NCBI RefSeq assembly: GCF_015679325.1
Contig: NZ_JADPVI010000001.1
Location: 558,001 to 622,000, forward strand
DNA from: Kaistella gelatinilytica
Lineage (GTDB): Bacteria > Bacteroidota > Bacteroidia > Flavobacteriales > Weeksellaceae
Direction of reading: 5' to 3'
Length of the DNA stretch: 64,000 bases
Position numbers and translations under genes: made by a program. Of the stretch, positions 19,432-27,630 are shown one piece after another. A model generated the notes under the pieces. That model was not told the origin of the DNA and ran no database searches. It was given only the letters and a program-made list of their open reading frames with translations. Each line of letters opens with the position of its first letter. Positions within the stretch are counted from its first letter, which is position 1.

Positions 19432-19574
19432 GACGCAAATATAAAATTTTATTTAGAATAACTCCAAATAACGCAAATATTATTTTAATTTGATGAGATT
19501 TATCAATTGTACTTTTCACCAAAAATTTGTATTTTTACGAACCTTTATTTTGAAATATAATCTACCGTAAAAAT

Positions 19575-22436
19575 ATGAACACCACACAATTTGTAAACCG
19601 TCACATTTCTATGAACGAAGCCGATAAAGAGGCGATGTTAGAGAGAATCGGCGTTTCGAGTATTGACGAATTAATTGATCAGGCAATTCCAAGGGCTATT
19701 CGTTTGGAAAAAGACCTTGAGATTTCGGCACCACTTTCAGAGCAGGAAATGTTGATGCATTCTAAAGACTTAGCTTCAAAAAATATCGAATTTGATAATT
19801 ATATTGGTTTCGGTTATCACAGCACGCTTTTGCCAAGCGCAATTCAAAGAAATATTCTAGAAAATCCATCCTGGTACACCGCTTATACACCGTATCAAGC
19901 AGAAATAGCTCAGGGAAGATTAGAAGCTTTATTAAATTTTCAGACTGTAGTTTGCGATTTAACTGGTTTTAAATTAGCAAATGCTTCTCTATTAGATGAA
20001 TCTACCGCCGCTGCAGAAGCGATGCACATGTTTTTTGAAAGCAGAACAAAAGAACAGAAAAAGGAAGGTTCTATAAAGTTCTTCGTGTCTGATCTTGTTT
20101 TGCCACAAACGATCGCAGTGTTGAAAACTAAAGCAGAAGGTTTGGGAATCGATATTATTGTAGGAAATTATAAAAACCACCAGTTTAACAATTCTTATTT
20201 TGGTGTTTTATTGCAGTATCCCGGTAAAAATGGGATCATTGTAGATTACACAGAAAATATTCGATATTACAAAGAACATGAGTTGCAGGTTGTGGTTGCT
20301 TGTGATCCGTTGGCGTTGGTGAAATTAAAATCCCCCGCAGATATGGGAGCAGATTGCGCAGTGGGAACAACACAACGATTCGGGATTCCGATGGGTTATG
20401 GCGGTCCTCACGCGGCATTTTTTGCTTGTAAAGATGTATACAAAAGAGATATTCCCGGAAGAATTATCGGGGTTTCCCAGGATGCTTACGGAAAACGCGC
20501 GCTGAGAATGGCTCTGCAAACTCGTGAGCAACATATCAAAAGAGAAAAAGCAACTTCAAATATTTGTACAGCACAGGTTCTTTTAGCAGTCATGGCGGGA
20601 ATGTATGCCGTTTATCACGGACCTAGAGGTTTGAACTTTATCGCTGATCAAATTCATTTCAAAGCAAATGCATTGCATGACGGTTTAAAAATGTTGGGTT
20701 ATGATATAGTAGAAGAAGCCATTTTCGATACCGTAAAATTCCGTATTCACGAAGATGAGAAAAATTCTTTGATGCGTTTGATGCGTGACCGAAGAATTAA
20801 TCTTAATTATTTCTCTGAAGGAATCGTAAGTATTTCCGTGAATGAAGCTTCAACTGTAGAAAAGTTGCAGTGTTTATTTGATGCTTTTGCCCAGTTCAAA
20901 GACAAACAAAGTTTTAAATTACTCATTAAAGAAGAGGTTCAAATCCCAGCAGATTCTTTGAGAACTGAACCTATTTTACAGGACGAAGTTTTCAACCGTT
21001 ACCATACCGAAACCGAATTGATGAGATACATCAAGCGTCTGGAAAGAAAAGATCTATCCTTAACGCATTCTATGATCTCTCTTGGTTCCTGCACTATGAA
21101 ATTAAATGCGGCGACCCAAATGTTGCCACTTTCCTGGTCAGAGTGGGGAAATGTTCATCCATTTGTTCCAACAGAACAAGCAGGAGGTTACCAAATTTTA
21201 ATTAAAGAATTAGAAAAAGATTTAGCAGAAATTACTGGTTTTGCCGGAACTTCTCTACAACCAAATTCTGGTGCTCAAGGTGAATATGCAGGTTTAATGG
21301 TGATCCGCGAATATCACAAATCCCGTGGCGAAGGTCATCGAAATATTGCTTTAATTCCGCAGTCTGCACACGGAACAAATCCTGCGTCTGCAGTAATGGC
21401 AGGAATGAAGGTTGTTGTTGTAAAAAATCTTGAAAATGGAGAGATCGATTTCGAAGATCTAAAAGCGAAAGCGGAATTGCACAGCGCAAATCTTTCTGCG
21501 GCCATGATCACTTATCCTTCAACGTATGGTTTGTTTGATGAAAACATCAAGGAAATTACCCAATTAATTCACGAACACGGTGGTCAGGTTTACCTGGATG
21601 GCGCGAATATGAATGCTCAGGTTGGTTACACAAGTCCGGGAAATGTTGGAGCCGATGTTTGTCACCTCAATTTACACAAAACTTTTGCCATTCCTCACGG
21701 TGGAGGCGGTCCCGGAGTTGGTCCGATCTGCGTTGCGGAGCATTTGGTGAAATTTTTACCGAGCAATCCAAATATTAAAATAGGAACCAAAGAATCTATT
21801 GATGCGATCTCAGGAGCGCCTTTTGGTTCAAGTTTAGTTCTGAATATTTCTTATGCCTACATCAAAATGCTTGGTACAGATGGCCTGATGAAAGCAACTG
21901 CACATGCGATTTTAAATGCAAATTACCTGAAAGTAGTTTTAGGCGAGCATTTCCCAATTTTGTATGCGAACAAAAAAAATAGAGTAGCGCACGAATGTAT
22001 CGTAGATTTCCGACAGTTCAAAGCCATTGGAATCGAGGTTGCCGACGTTGCAAAACGATTGATGGATTATGGTTTCCACGCTCCAACAGTGAGTTTCCCC
22101 GTTGCCGGAACGATGATGATTGAACCGACAGAATCTGAAAGCAAACGCGAACTAGACCGTTTTGCAGAAGCGTTAATCTCTATCAAAAAAGAAATCGATG
22201 AAATTGCAAATGGTGAAGCTGACGAGAAAAATAATGTCTTGAAAAATGCGCCTCACACAGAACAGATCGTAATTTCTGACTCTTGGGACAAACCTTACAG
22301 CCGTGAAAAAGCTGCGTATCCTTTAGATTGGGTGCGAGATCATAAATTTTTCGCCACCGTTTCCAGAGTTGATGAAGCGTATGGCGACAGAAATTTAATT
22401 TGTACCTGCGCTCCAATCGAGAGTTATATGGAGTAA
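19575..22436 (+). CDS. gcvP: Glycine dehydrogenase (decarboxylating), P protein of the glycine cleavage system
   Basis: 953 residues, the fused full-length (dimeric) form. N-terminal half carries FIGYHSTLLPSAI-like GFGYHSTLLPSAIQRN, NPSWYTAYTPYQAEIAQGR; C-terminal half carries SLGSCTMKLN, AHGTNPASA and the PLP-lysine motif LNLHKTFAIPHGGGGPG. It decarboxylates glycine and transfers the aminomethyl group to the lipoyl H protein. The gcvT and gcvH genes are not adjacent, which is normal in this group. Confidence 0.96.
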   Translation: MNTTQFVNRHISMNEADKEAMLERIGVSSIDELIDQAIPRAIRLEKDLEISAPLSEQEMLMHSKDLASKNIEFDNYIGFGYHSTLLPSAIQRNILENPSWYTAYTPYQAEIAQGRLEALLNFQTVVCDLTGFKLANASLLDESTAAAEAMHMFFESRTKEQKKEGSIKFFVSDLVLPQTIAVLKTKAEGLGIDIIVGNYKNHQFNNSYFGVLLQYPGKNGIIVDYTENIRYYKEHELQVVVACDPLALVKLKSPADMGADCAVGTTQRFGIPMGYGGPHAAFFACKDVYKRDIPGRIIGVSQDAYGKRALRMALQTREQHIKREKATSNICTAQVLLAVMAGMYAVYHGPRGLNFIADQIHFKANALHDGLKMLGYDIVEEAIFDTVKFRIHEDEKNSLMRLMRDRRINLNYFSEGIVSISVNEASTVEKLQCLFDAFAQFKDKQSFKLLIKEEVQIPADSLRTEPILQDEVFNRYHTETELMRYIKRLERKDLSLTHSMISLGSCTMKLNAATQMLPLSWSEWGNVHPFVPTEQAGGYQILIKELEKDLAEITGFAGTSLQPNSGAQGEYAGLMVIREYHKSRGEGHRNIALIPQSAHGTNPASAVMAGMKVVVVKNLENGEIDFEDLKAKAELHSANLSAAMITYPSTYGLFDENIKEITQLIHEHGGQVYLDGANMNAQVGYTSPGNVGADVCHLNLHKTFAIPHGGGGPGVGPICVAEHLVKFLPSNPNIKIGTKESIDAISGAPFGSSLVLNISYAYIKMLGTDGLMKATAHAILNANYLKVVLGEHFPILYANKKNRVAHECIVDFRQFKAIGIEVADVAKRLMDYGFHAPTVSFPVAGTMMIEPTESESKRELDRFAEALISIKKEIDEIANGEADEKNNVLKNAPHTEQIVISDSWDKPYSREKAAYPLDWVRDHKFFATVSRVDEAYGDRNLICTCAPIESYME

Positions 22437-22454
22437 TAGATCTTTCATAAATAT

Positions 22455-22490
22455 AAAATTCCTGAATATGATATTCAGGAATTTTTTTTT
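22455..22490. terminator. Terminator after gcvP
   Basis: Hairpin AAAATTCCTGAATA/TATTCAGGAATTTT followed by T9. Confidence 0.8.
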
Positions 22491-22514
22491 GAATAAGAGT
22501 TTGATTGTATTATT

Positions 22515-22600
22515 TATTTGGGCAGCCATTTCCGCCTTCCACTCCCGCTTTTTTTACTCCACTTCGTTCCATAAAAAAGAGCTGCGTTCAAGTCGGGCTG
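22515..22600. repeat. GC-richer intergenic island
   Basis: About 85 bp with words such as GGGCAGCC, CTCCCGC and GTCGGGCTGC, in the 269-bp gap between gcvP and the next gene. Partly inverted (AAGTCGGGCTGC against GGGCAGCC). Shares GTCGGGCT with the island at 12478-12640. No gene seen. Confidence 0.4.
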
Positions 22601-22657
22601 CAGATTATTGCTTCTAAAATAGGGGATTTCTAAAAAATTTAATTTTCATTATATTTT

Positions 22658-22706
22658 AAACATTAAACATTAAACATTAAACATCAAACATCAATCATCA
22701 AGCATT
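22658..22706. repeat. Heptanucleotide tandem repeat (AAACATT)n
   Basis: Seven consecutive 7-nt units decaying from AAACATT through AAACATC to AATCATC and AAGCATT. The last unit touches the stop codon of the lipoprotein gene at 22706. Confidence 0.8.
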
Positions 22707-23803
22707 TACATCCCAAATGTCAAAGTATATTTTCTACCCAATTTCCATTTACCCTTGATGAATTCTGCGGAAATGGTTCCGTCGCCGGTTGCATCAGAGA
22801 AATCGGTAAAATAGACTTCCGGGTAATTTTCATACGTTTTCATTTTACTGTATTTTCCGGGGAAGAATAGATCTAAAACATCTTCTTTGATCGGTGCTTT
22901 TTCTGAAGTATTGTACATTAAAACTTTCAGATTTTTAGGATTTATTTTCTGGAAATATTCACAGTTCGTCAAAACTTCGGTAAAAGAATATTGCTCGTTT
23001 TTTACTGGTTGATCCACCACCAATTCGTACATCGAAGTGAATTTTGAATTTTCAGATTTATATTTTGGGTTATGATCTTCAAAATCAGGAATTCCGTCTC
23101 CATCCGAATCTGCAGAATTTGGATTAAGACCAATGAAATTTTCAAATAAATCATTGAAACCATCTTTATCATTGTCTTTTCTTACATCATCTAGATTGAT
23201 TGTAAATGAAATACCATCTTTAATCACTTCATATTTCGGCAACATCGGAATTCTTGATAAGCGCTGCACATCTACCAAAGTTCCATTCATCACAAACTGA
23301 TTATTCTGAATAAATTTTTGACTCTTTCCATAAAAATCCTGCAGATAACAATTTTGAGTTAGGCCTAAAAAATATGGTTTGTATTGATCATTTATTTTTT
23401 CAACCAGCCAAAGTCCGTATTTATTTTTTGCCAACGCGAAATTATCATTTACAGAAACGTAATTGAATTCAGGTAATGCAGCGATCCAGTCTTTGAATTG
23501 ATTTTTGTATTCATTGGATTCAAAATATTCTTTTTCTTTTCCTTTCATTTCTGCAGTTTCTTTCTTATCATAACTGAATTTTTTGAAATCTGGTAATGAC
23601 TTGATCTGAATATGTTTAGGAAGATTTTTTAGAATTTCTTCATGAGTCGGAATCGAAACTGGCTTCGAAGCTTCGTCATAATTGATACCATTGCTTAGTA
23701 TAAAACATTGATTTTCAGTATTTTCATATTTTTTGTGTTTATCGGTTTCACTCTTATTACAGGAGAACAAAAGAATTGGCAACAACAGTAGGTAAACTTT
23801 CAT
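22706..23803 (-). CDS. Lipoprotein with thrombospondin type 3-like calcium repeats
   Basis: 365 residues. Signal peptide with lipobox Cys15 (LPILLFSC). The middle contains a pair of Asp-rich calcium-binding repeats, DKDGFNDLFE and DSDGDGIPDFEDHNP (~residues 205-245). The flanking regions are not recognised. Mature protein is probably surface or periplasmic. Divergently placed from dgt, about 50 bp apart. Confidence 0.8.
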   Translation of the reverse strand: MKVYLLLLPILLFSCNKSETDKHKKYENTENQCFILSNGINYDEASKPVSIPTHEEILKNLPKHIQIKSLPDFKKFSYDKKETAEMKGKEKEYFESNEYKNQFKDWIAALPEFNYVSVNDNFALAKNKYGLWLVEKINDQYKPYFLGLTQNCYLQDFYGKSQKFIQNNQFVMNGTLVDVQRLSRIPMLPKYEVIKDGISFTINLDDVRKDNDKDGFNDLFENFIGLNPNSADSDGDGIPDFEDHNPKYKSENSKFTSMYELVVDQPVKNEQYSFTEVLTNCEYFQKINPKNLKVLMYNTSEKAPIKEDVLDLFFPGKYSKMKTYENYPEVYFTDFSDATGDGTISAEFIKGKWKLGRKYTLTFGM

Positions 23804-23835
23804 ATCAAAAATTTTTATTCTTTAAATTTAAGGCT

Positions 23836-23843
23836 TATTTTTG
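23836..23843 (+). promoter_or_regulatory. -7 promoter box TATTTTTG of dgt
   Basis: Perfect TAnnTTTG match 10 nt before the ATG at 23854; supports that start over the in-frame ATG at 23776. Confidence 0.45.
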
Positions 23844-23853
23844 GCTTTCTATT

Positions 23854-25209
23854 ATGATTTTAAACAGACTTTATACGCATCAACGCACAGGAAAAAATCT
23901 TGCAACTTCCGCTTCAAGGACAGATTTCCAAAGAGATTTTGACCGGATTATTTTTTCGGCAGCATTTCGAAGATTGCAAAATAAAACGCAGGTTTTTCCG
24001 CTTCCCGGAAGTGTTTTTGTGCATAACAGATTGACGCATTCTCTCGAAGTTTCATCAGTTGGTCGCAGCTTAGGAAGTGTCATCGGTGAGTTTATTGTCG
24101 ACAATTTTGAGAATGAACTGGATGAGAATTCAAAAAATTTCTATCAGCATAATCTTCAAAATGTAATTGCCGCGGCGTGTCTTTGTCACGATGTTGGTAA
24201 TCCTGCTTTCGGACATTCAGGTGAAGATGCGATCGCAAGTTATTTTGAGAAAAATGAGAGAGATTTAAAGCAAAAATTTACAGAAAAAGAGTGGGCTGAT
24301 TTGGTGAATTTTGAAGGAAATGCTAATGCGATACGGGTTTTAACCCATCAGCAAAATGGCAAAGATGAAGGTGGAACGCAACTGACTTATACGACCTTGG
24401 CGAGTATTGCAAAATATCCGTGTGAAGCGATCGCCAAAAAAAAGGGAATTATTCATCGTAAGAAATTCGGTTTTTTTCAAAATGAAAAGGATACTTTTCT
24501 TGATATTGCAAAATCGGTGAATTTGGCGCAGGAAAGTGAAGAGCCAACTATTTTTAAACGACATCCTTTTGTTTGGCTTGTAGAAGCTGCAGACGATATT
24601 TGCTACAATATCATCGATATGGAAGATGCGCACAGGTTAGGAATTGTCTCAACTTCTGATTGTGAAAATCTTTTTATTGAACTCATCAGATCAGAAAATT
24701 CAAATATAAAAAGGGTAGAAGAGAAGCTATCGATTCTCACAAATGCTAATGAAAGGATTTCTTATTTAAGAGCGAAAGTTATTAATGCTTTAATTAACAA
24801 ATCCCTGGAAATTTATAAGACTAATTTTTCTAAAATTTTGGAAGGAAATTTAGACAAAGCCTTGCTTGATATTTACAAATCTGAAAATAGATCCTTGCAA
24901 GAAATTGAAAGTTTTTCTATCGACAAAATTTACAATCATAAAAATGTAATTGAAATAGAAAACGCGGGTTATAATGTAATGAATGAGTTACTCGATCATT
25001 TTATTCCGCCCATTTTAAAGGAAAATTCAGAAAGGAAATCGTACGATAAAATGGCTTTAAAATTACTACCACAACAATTTGTTTATGAAAATGGAACCGA
25101 CTATCAAAAAGTTTTGGGAGTTATCGATTTTGTTTCCGGCATGACCGATAATTTTGCGACAGATCTTTACCGCAAAATAAAAGGGATAGATATCGGCATG
25201 ACGATGTAG
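23854..25209 (+). CDS. dgt: dGTP triphosphohydrolase (dGTPase)
   Basis: 451 residues from ATG 23854; an earlier in-frame ATG at 23776 would overlap the divergent lipoprotein gene. HD-domain metal ligands are visible: NRLTHSLEVSSVGRS, AACLCHDVGNPAFGHSGEDAI and EAADDICYNIIDMED. The N-terminal SRTDFQRDFDRIIFSAAFRRLQNKTQV (read in two parts) is characteristic of dGTPases. It hydrolyses dGTP to deoxyguanosine and triphosphate, affecting dNTP pools; some homologues limit phage growth. Confidence 0.92.
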   Translation: MILNRLYTHQRTGKNLATSASRTDFQRDFDRIIFSAAFRRLQNKTQVFPLPGSVFVHNRLTHSLEVSSVGRSLGSVIGEFIVDNFENELDENSKNFYQHNLQNVIAAACLCHDVGNPAFGHSGEDAIASYFEKNERDLKQKFTEKEWADLVNFEGNANAIRVLTHQQNGKDEGGTQLTYTTLASIAKYPCEAIAKKKGIIHRKKFGFFQNEKDTFLDIAKSVNLAQESEEPTIFKRHPFVWLVEAADDICYNIIDMEDAHRLGIVSTSDCENLFIELIRSENSNIKRVEEKLSILTNANERISYLRAKVINALINKSLEIYKTNFSKILEGNLDKALLDIYKSENRSLQEIESFSIDKIYNHKNVIEIENAGYNVMNELLDHFIPPILKENSERKSYDKMALKLLPQQFVYENGTDYQKVLGVIDFVSGMTDNFATDLYRKIKGIDIGMTM

Positions 25210-25212
25210 AAA

Positions 25213-25650
25213 CTATATTTTCGCTACTTTTCTCCTAAACACTAAAAATAAGATGGTGGCCAGGAAAATGTAAATGAATGACACTATAAAATAGTTATCA
25301 AGTAGCAGTAAACCTTTAAGACCCTCCGTTTGAAAATCCTTCGTAAATTGTATTAGATAAAACAGAACGAGTGCAACTGGAATTCCGAGAAATGTAAGAA
25401 ATGAAGAGAATGTATTATTTCTAATTCGGTCGTTCAGGTTGAGAAAATAAGTGGCTGAACAGACAATCATCACCAGTGAAAATAGACCAATGACATAGAG
25501 GTCTAAAAAGAATTTCATAATATATAAAATAAATTCAAAGGTGTTGGTCTCTTCTGTTTCGGTATTGCTGATCACGATCCTGAAACCAATGTATAACGAC
25601 AGACTTAACAATAGATTAAAGATCCAGAATTTAAATATTAATTTTTTCAT
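25213..25650 (-). CDS. Hypothetical four-span membrane protein
   Basis: 145 residues with hydrophobic segments near 8-26, 40-70, 85-105 and 120-138, and a basic C-terminus (FRRKVAKI). No recognised family. It converges with dgt, 3 nt apart. Confidence 0.65.
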   Translation of the reverse strand: MKKLIFKFWIFNLLLSLSLYIGFRIVISNTETEETNTFEFILYIMKFFLDLYVIGLFSLVMIVCSATYFLNLNDRIRNNTFSSFLTFLGIPVALVLFYLIQFTKDFQTEGLKGLLLLDNYFIVSFIYIFLATILFLVFRRKVAKI

Positions 25651-25837
25651 TAGTTTTGATTACGTATTATGATTGGATCCAGTTAATTTGAAATTGGAGC
25701 AATACAATTCGTAAGGTTAAAGTTGACGTATTTTTGTCAAACATAACAATTATAATAAAACAAAATTCCTAATAATGGGTAAACAACATACATTTTACTT
25801 TAAAAGATTTGAAATTAATATTGAAATGAGGATATAA

Positions 25838-27628
25838 TTAGCAGCCAAAATTATTCAGCCATCTTTCTATAAAAATTTTACCGTTTTCAAACATGATCCC
25901 ACGAACGATTTTTTTAAGATCAGCGGTCGATTTTCCAAATAAAATACGGGTTCCACCATTTTCATTAACGTAAGCTTTTTCTGCGACGGGAAGCCATTTG
26001 ATCATATTTGCTTCCAATTCTTCCAACGACGAAATGTCGGGAGAAATTTTCAAAGGTTCGATCAAACCATCGAAATCACTTCCGAGACAAATCTGTTTCC
26101 AGGGTTCTTCGATGTCAGTTTTGAGTAATCCAACCTGAATGATATGAATAATATTGAAACAGAAAGATAACGGATGTCGATCTTCTTTAGTCGGGATCAG
26201 CCAGCTTTCATTCTCAGAAATCATTGATTCCATCGTATTGAGCGGTAAGTTTTTCACCGCGATCTGCGGGAAGTGTGTATGAAAATCGGCCGTGCTCAAA
26301 AATTCATTTTCACTCGTTAAACTGATCCCATATTCAGATTGAAATCCTAAAATTCTCACATCCAGACTCATTCCTAAAATTCCGTTGCTGTTCAAAATTT
26401 CGGTAATATCTTCATCCATTAAATTGATGGACCAGGGGTTAAAAGTAAAATCATTGTTGACAAAAGACCCCCATTTTCCGCAATTTTTTTTATCCATTTC
26501 TATAGAAACCGCGCGAGCTCCTTCGTAATTATAAACGGTGCAATTGTTTCTTTTCAAAGCATTTTTCCATTCATTATTGGTGTAGCCCGTAACTCCGATA
26601 TGAGAAGCGATGATTGGAATGTTTTCGTATTTTTTTTCTTCTATAATTAATGATTTTCGGAAGGCGTAAAAATCCTGCCGCGATTTTAAACCTAAATGTT
26701 TCACATCTACAATGATCGGTCGATGCTGATCGCTGTCATTCGTCATCGAATAACATTTTTTAATTACTTCATATCCAATGGTTGTAATTCCGTTTCCAAA
26801 AGGATAGAAAGAAGGGTGTTTCAACATTTTCATCCCAAAAGCATGCGTCGCCAAAAACTGTTCATTGATATGCGTGAGATGAGTCAACGTAATATAAACC
26901 AGATCCATTTTTTCTTTGGAGAGACTTTTGTAAAATCTTTCCAGATTTGCCGCAGGATTTTGATTGTAATTTGCGGTAGGATCTTCTCCATTTTCAGTAT
27001 CAACGATCATTTCTTTCCAAATGTTATCGGCAGTTTGCGACAGTTTTTTGGTTTTTGTGGAGTCTGTGAACTGGTCTTCTATAAAATCTATTTTAAGAGA
27101 ATTTCCAATCATTAATTTACTGAAGTTATGAGAACCTTCTAAACTCAAAATAATGTTGAGTCCGTTTTCGCTGGCTTTCTTGGTATTATTTCGGGAGAGA
27201 ATTGTGATGTTGCTTTCCTTGTTATCCCGCAATAGTTTATAAAGACTCAACTCCATCAACATCAATCGGTAGTAGGAAACTTCTCCATTTCTCACTTTCT
27301 CGAAGTACATTTTGTCAAGGGGATTCGAAAATTTACTTTTTAAAATATTGCCAAAAAATCCACGGCTGTCTGCAAAACCAAATTCCAGATTTACGATCGC
27401 TGCAACTGCATAATTCACATTCCCTTTCTTACATTGCTGAACGCTGCTTTGACTTTTTAGAATATGGATAAACAATTCATCCACAACACTTGTCAGCACA
27501 TTCGACATTCTCACAGGTTGCGTTAATTCTTCCAGCGTTCTGGTTGTAGGTGGGATCGCAACATCATAATGACTGAGGAAGTTTTTGAATAAAGGATGAA
27601 GATGCAGGTCAAAATATTTTTTTTCCAT
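25838..27628 (-). CDS. M19 (membrane dipeptidase)-like metallohydrolase, cytosolic
   Basis: 596 residues, about 200 longer than usual M19 enzymes. TIM-barrel metal motifs in order: FDLHLHP at 6-12 (His-x-His, where M19 usually has His-x-Asp), LSLEGSHNF (bridging Glu), VDVKHLG, IIASHIG, and GSDFDGLIEP near the C-terminus, which is a strong M19 mark. No signal peptide or membrane span is visible, so it is probably cytoplasmic, unlike the secreted dipeptidases. It starts 2 nt after the stop of the dual-protease gene, so the two are translationally coupled and likely function together. Substrate unknown: peptide, dipeptide or another amide. Confidence 0.75.
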   Translation of the reverse strand: MEKKYFDLHLHPLFKNFLSHYDVAIPPTTRTLEELTQPVRMSNVLTSVVDELFIHILKSQSSVQQCKKGNVNYAVAAIVNLEFGFADSRGFFGNILKSKFSNPLDKMYFEKVRNGEVSYYRLMLMELSLYKLLRDNKESNITILSRNNTKKASENGLNIILSLEGSHNFSKLMIGNSLKIDFIEDQFTDSTKTKKLSQTADNIWKEMIVDTENGEDPTANYNQNPAANLERFYKSLSKEKMDLVYITLTHLTHINEQFLATHAFGMKMLKHPSFYPFGNGITTIGYEVIKKCYSMTNDSDQHRPIIVDVKHLGLKSRQDFYAFRKSLIIEEKKYENIPIIASHIGVTGYTNNEWKNALKRNNCTVYNYEGARAVSIEMDKKNCGKWGSFVNNDFTFNPWSINLMDEDITEILNSNGILGMSLDVRILGFQSEYGISLTSENEFLSTADFHTHFPQIAVKNLPLNTMESMISENESWLIPTKEDRHPLSFCFNIIHIIQVGLLKTDIEEPWKQICLGSDFDGLIEPLKISPDISSLEELEANMIKWLPVAEKAYVNENGGTRILFGKSTADLKKIVRGIMFENGKIFIERWLNNFGC

Positions 27629-27630
27629 GG

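Noticed and set aside
22658..22706. Possible CRISPR-like repeat array
   Set aside because: It is a 7-nt tandem repeat with no spacers and no cas genes in the window.
23776..23853. Upstream extension of dgt
   Set aside because: It overlaps the divergent lipoprotein start and precedes the -7 box; the dGTPase fold begins at MILNRLYTHQRTG (23854).
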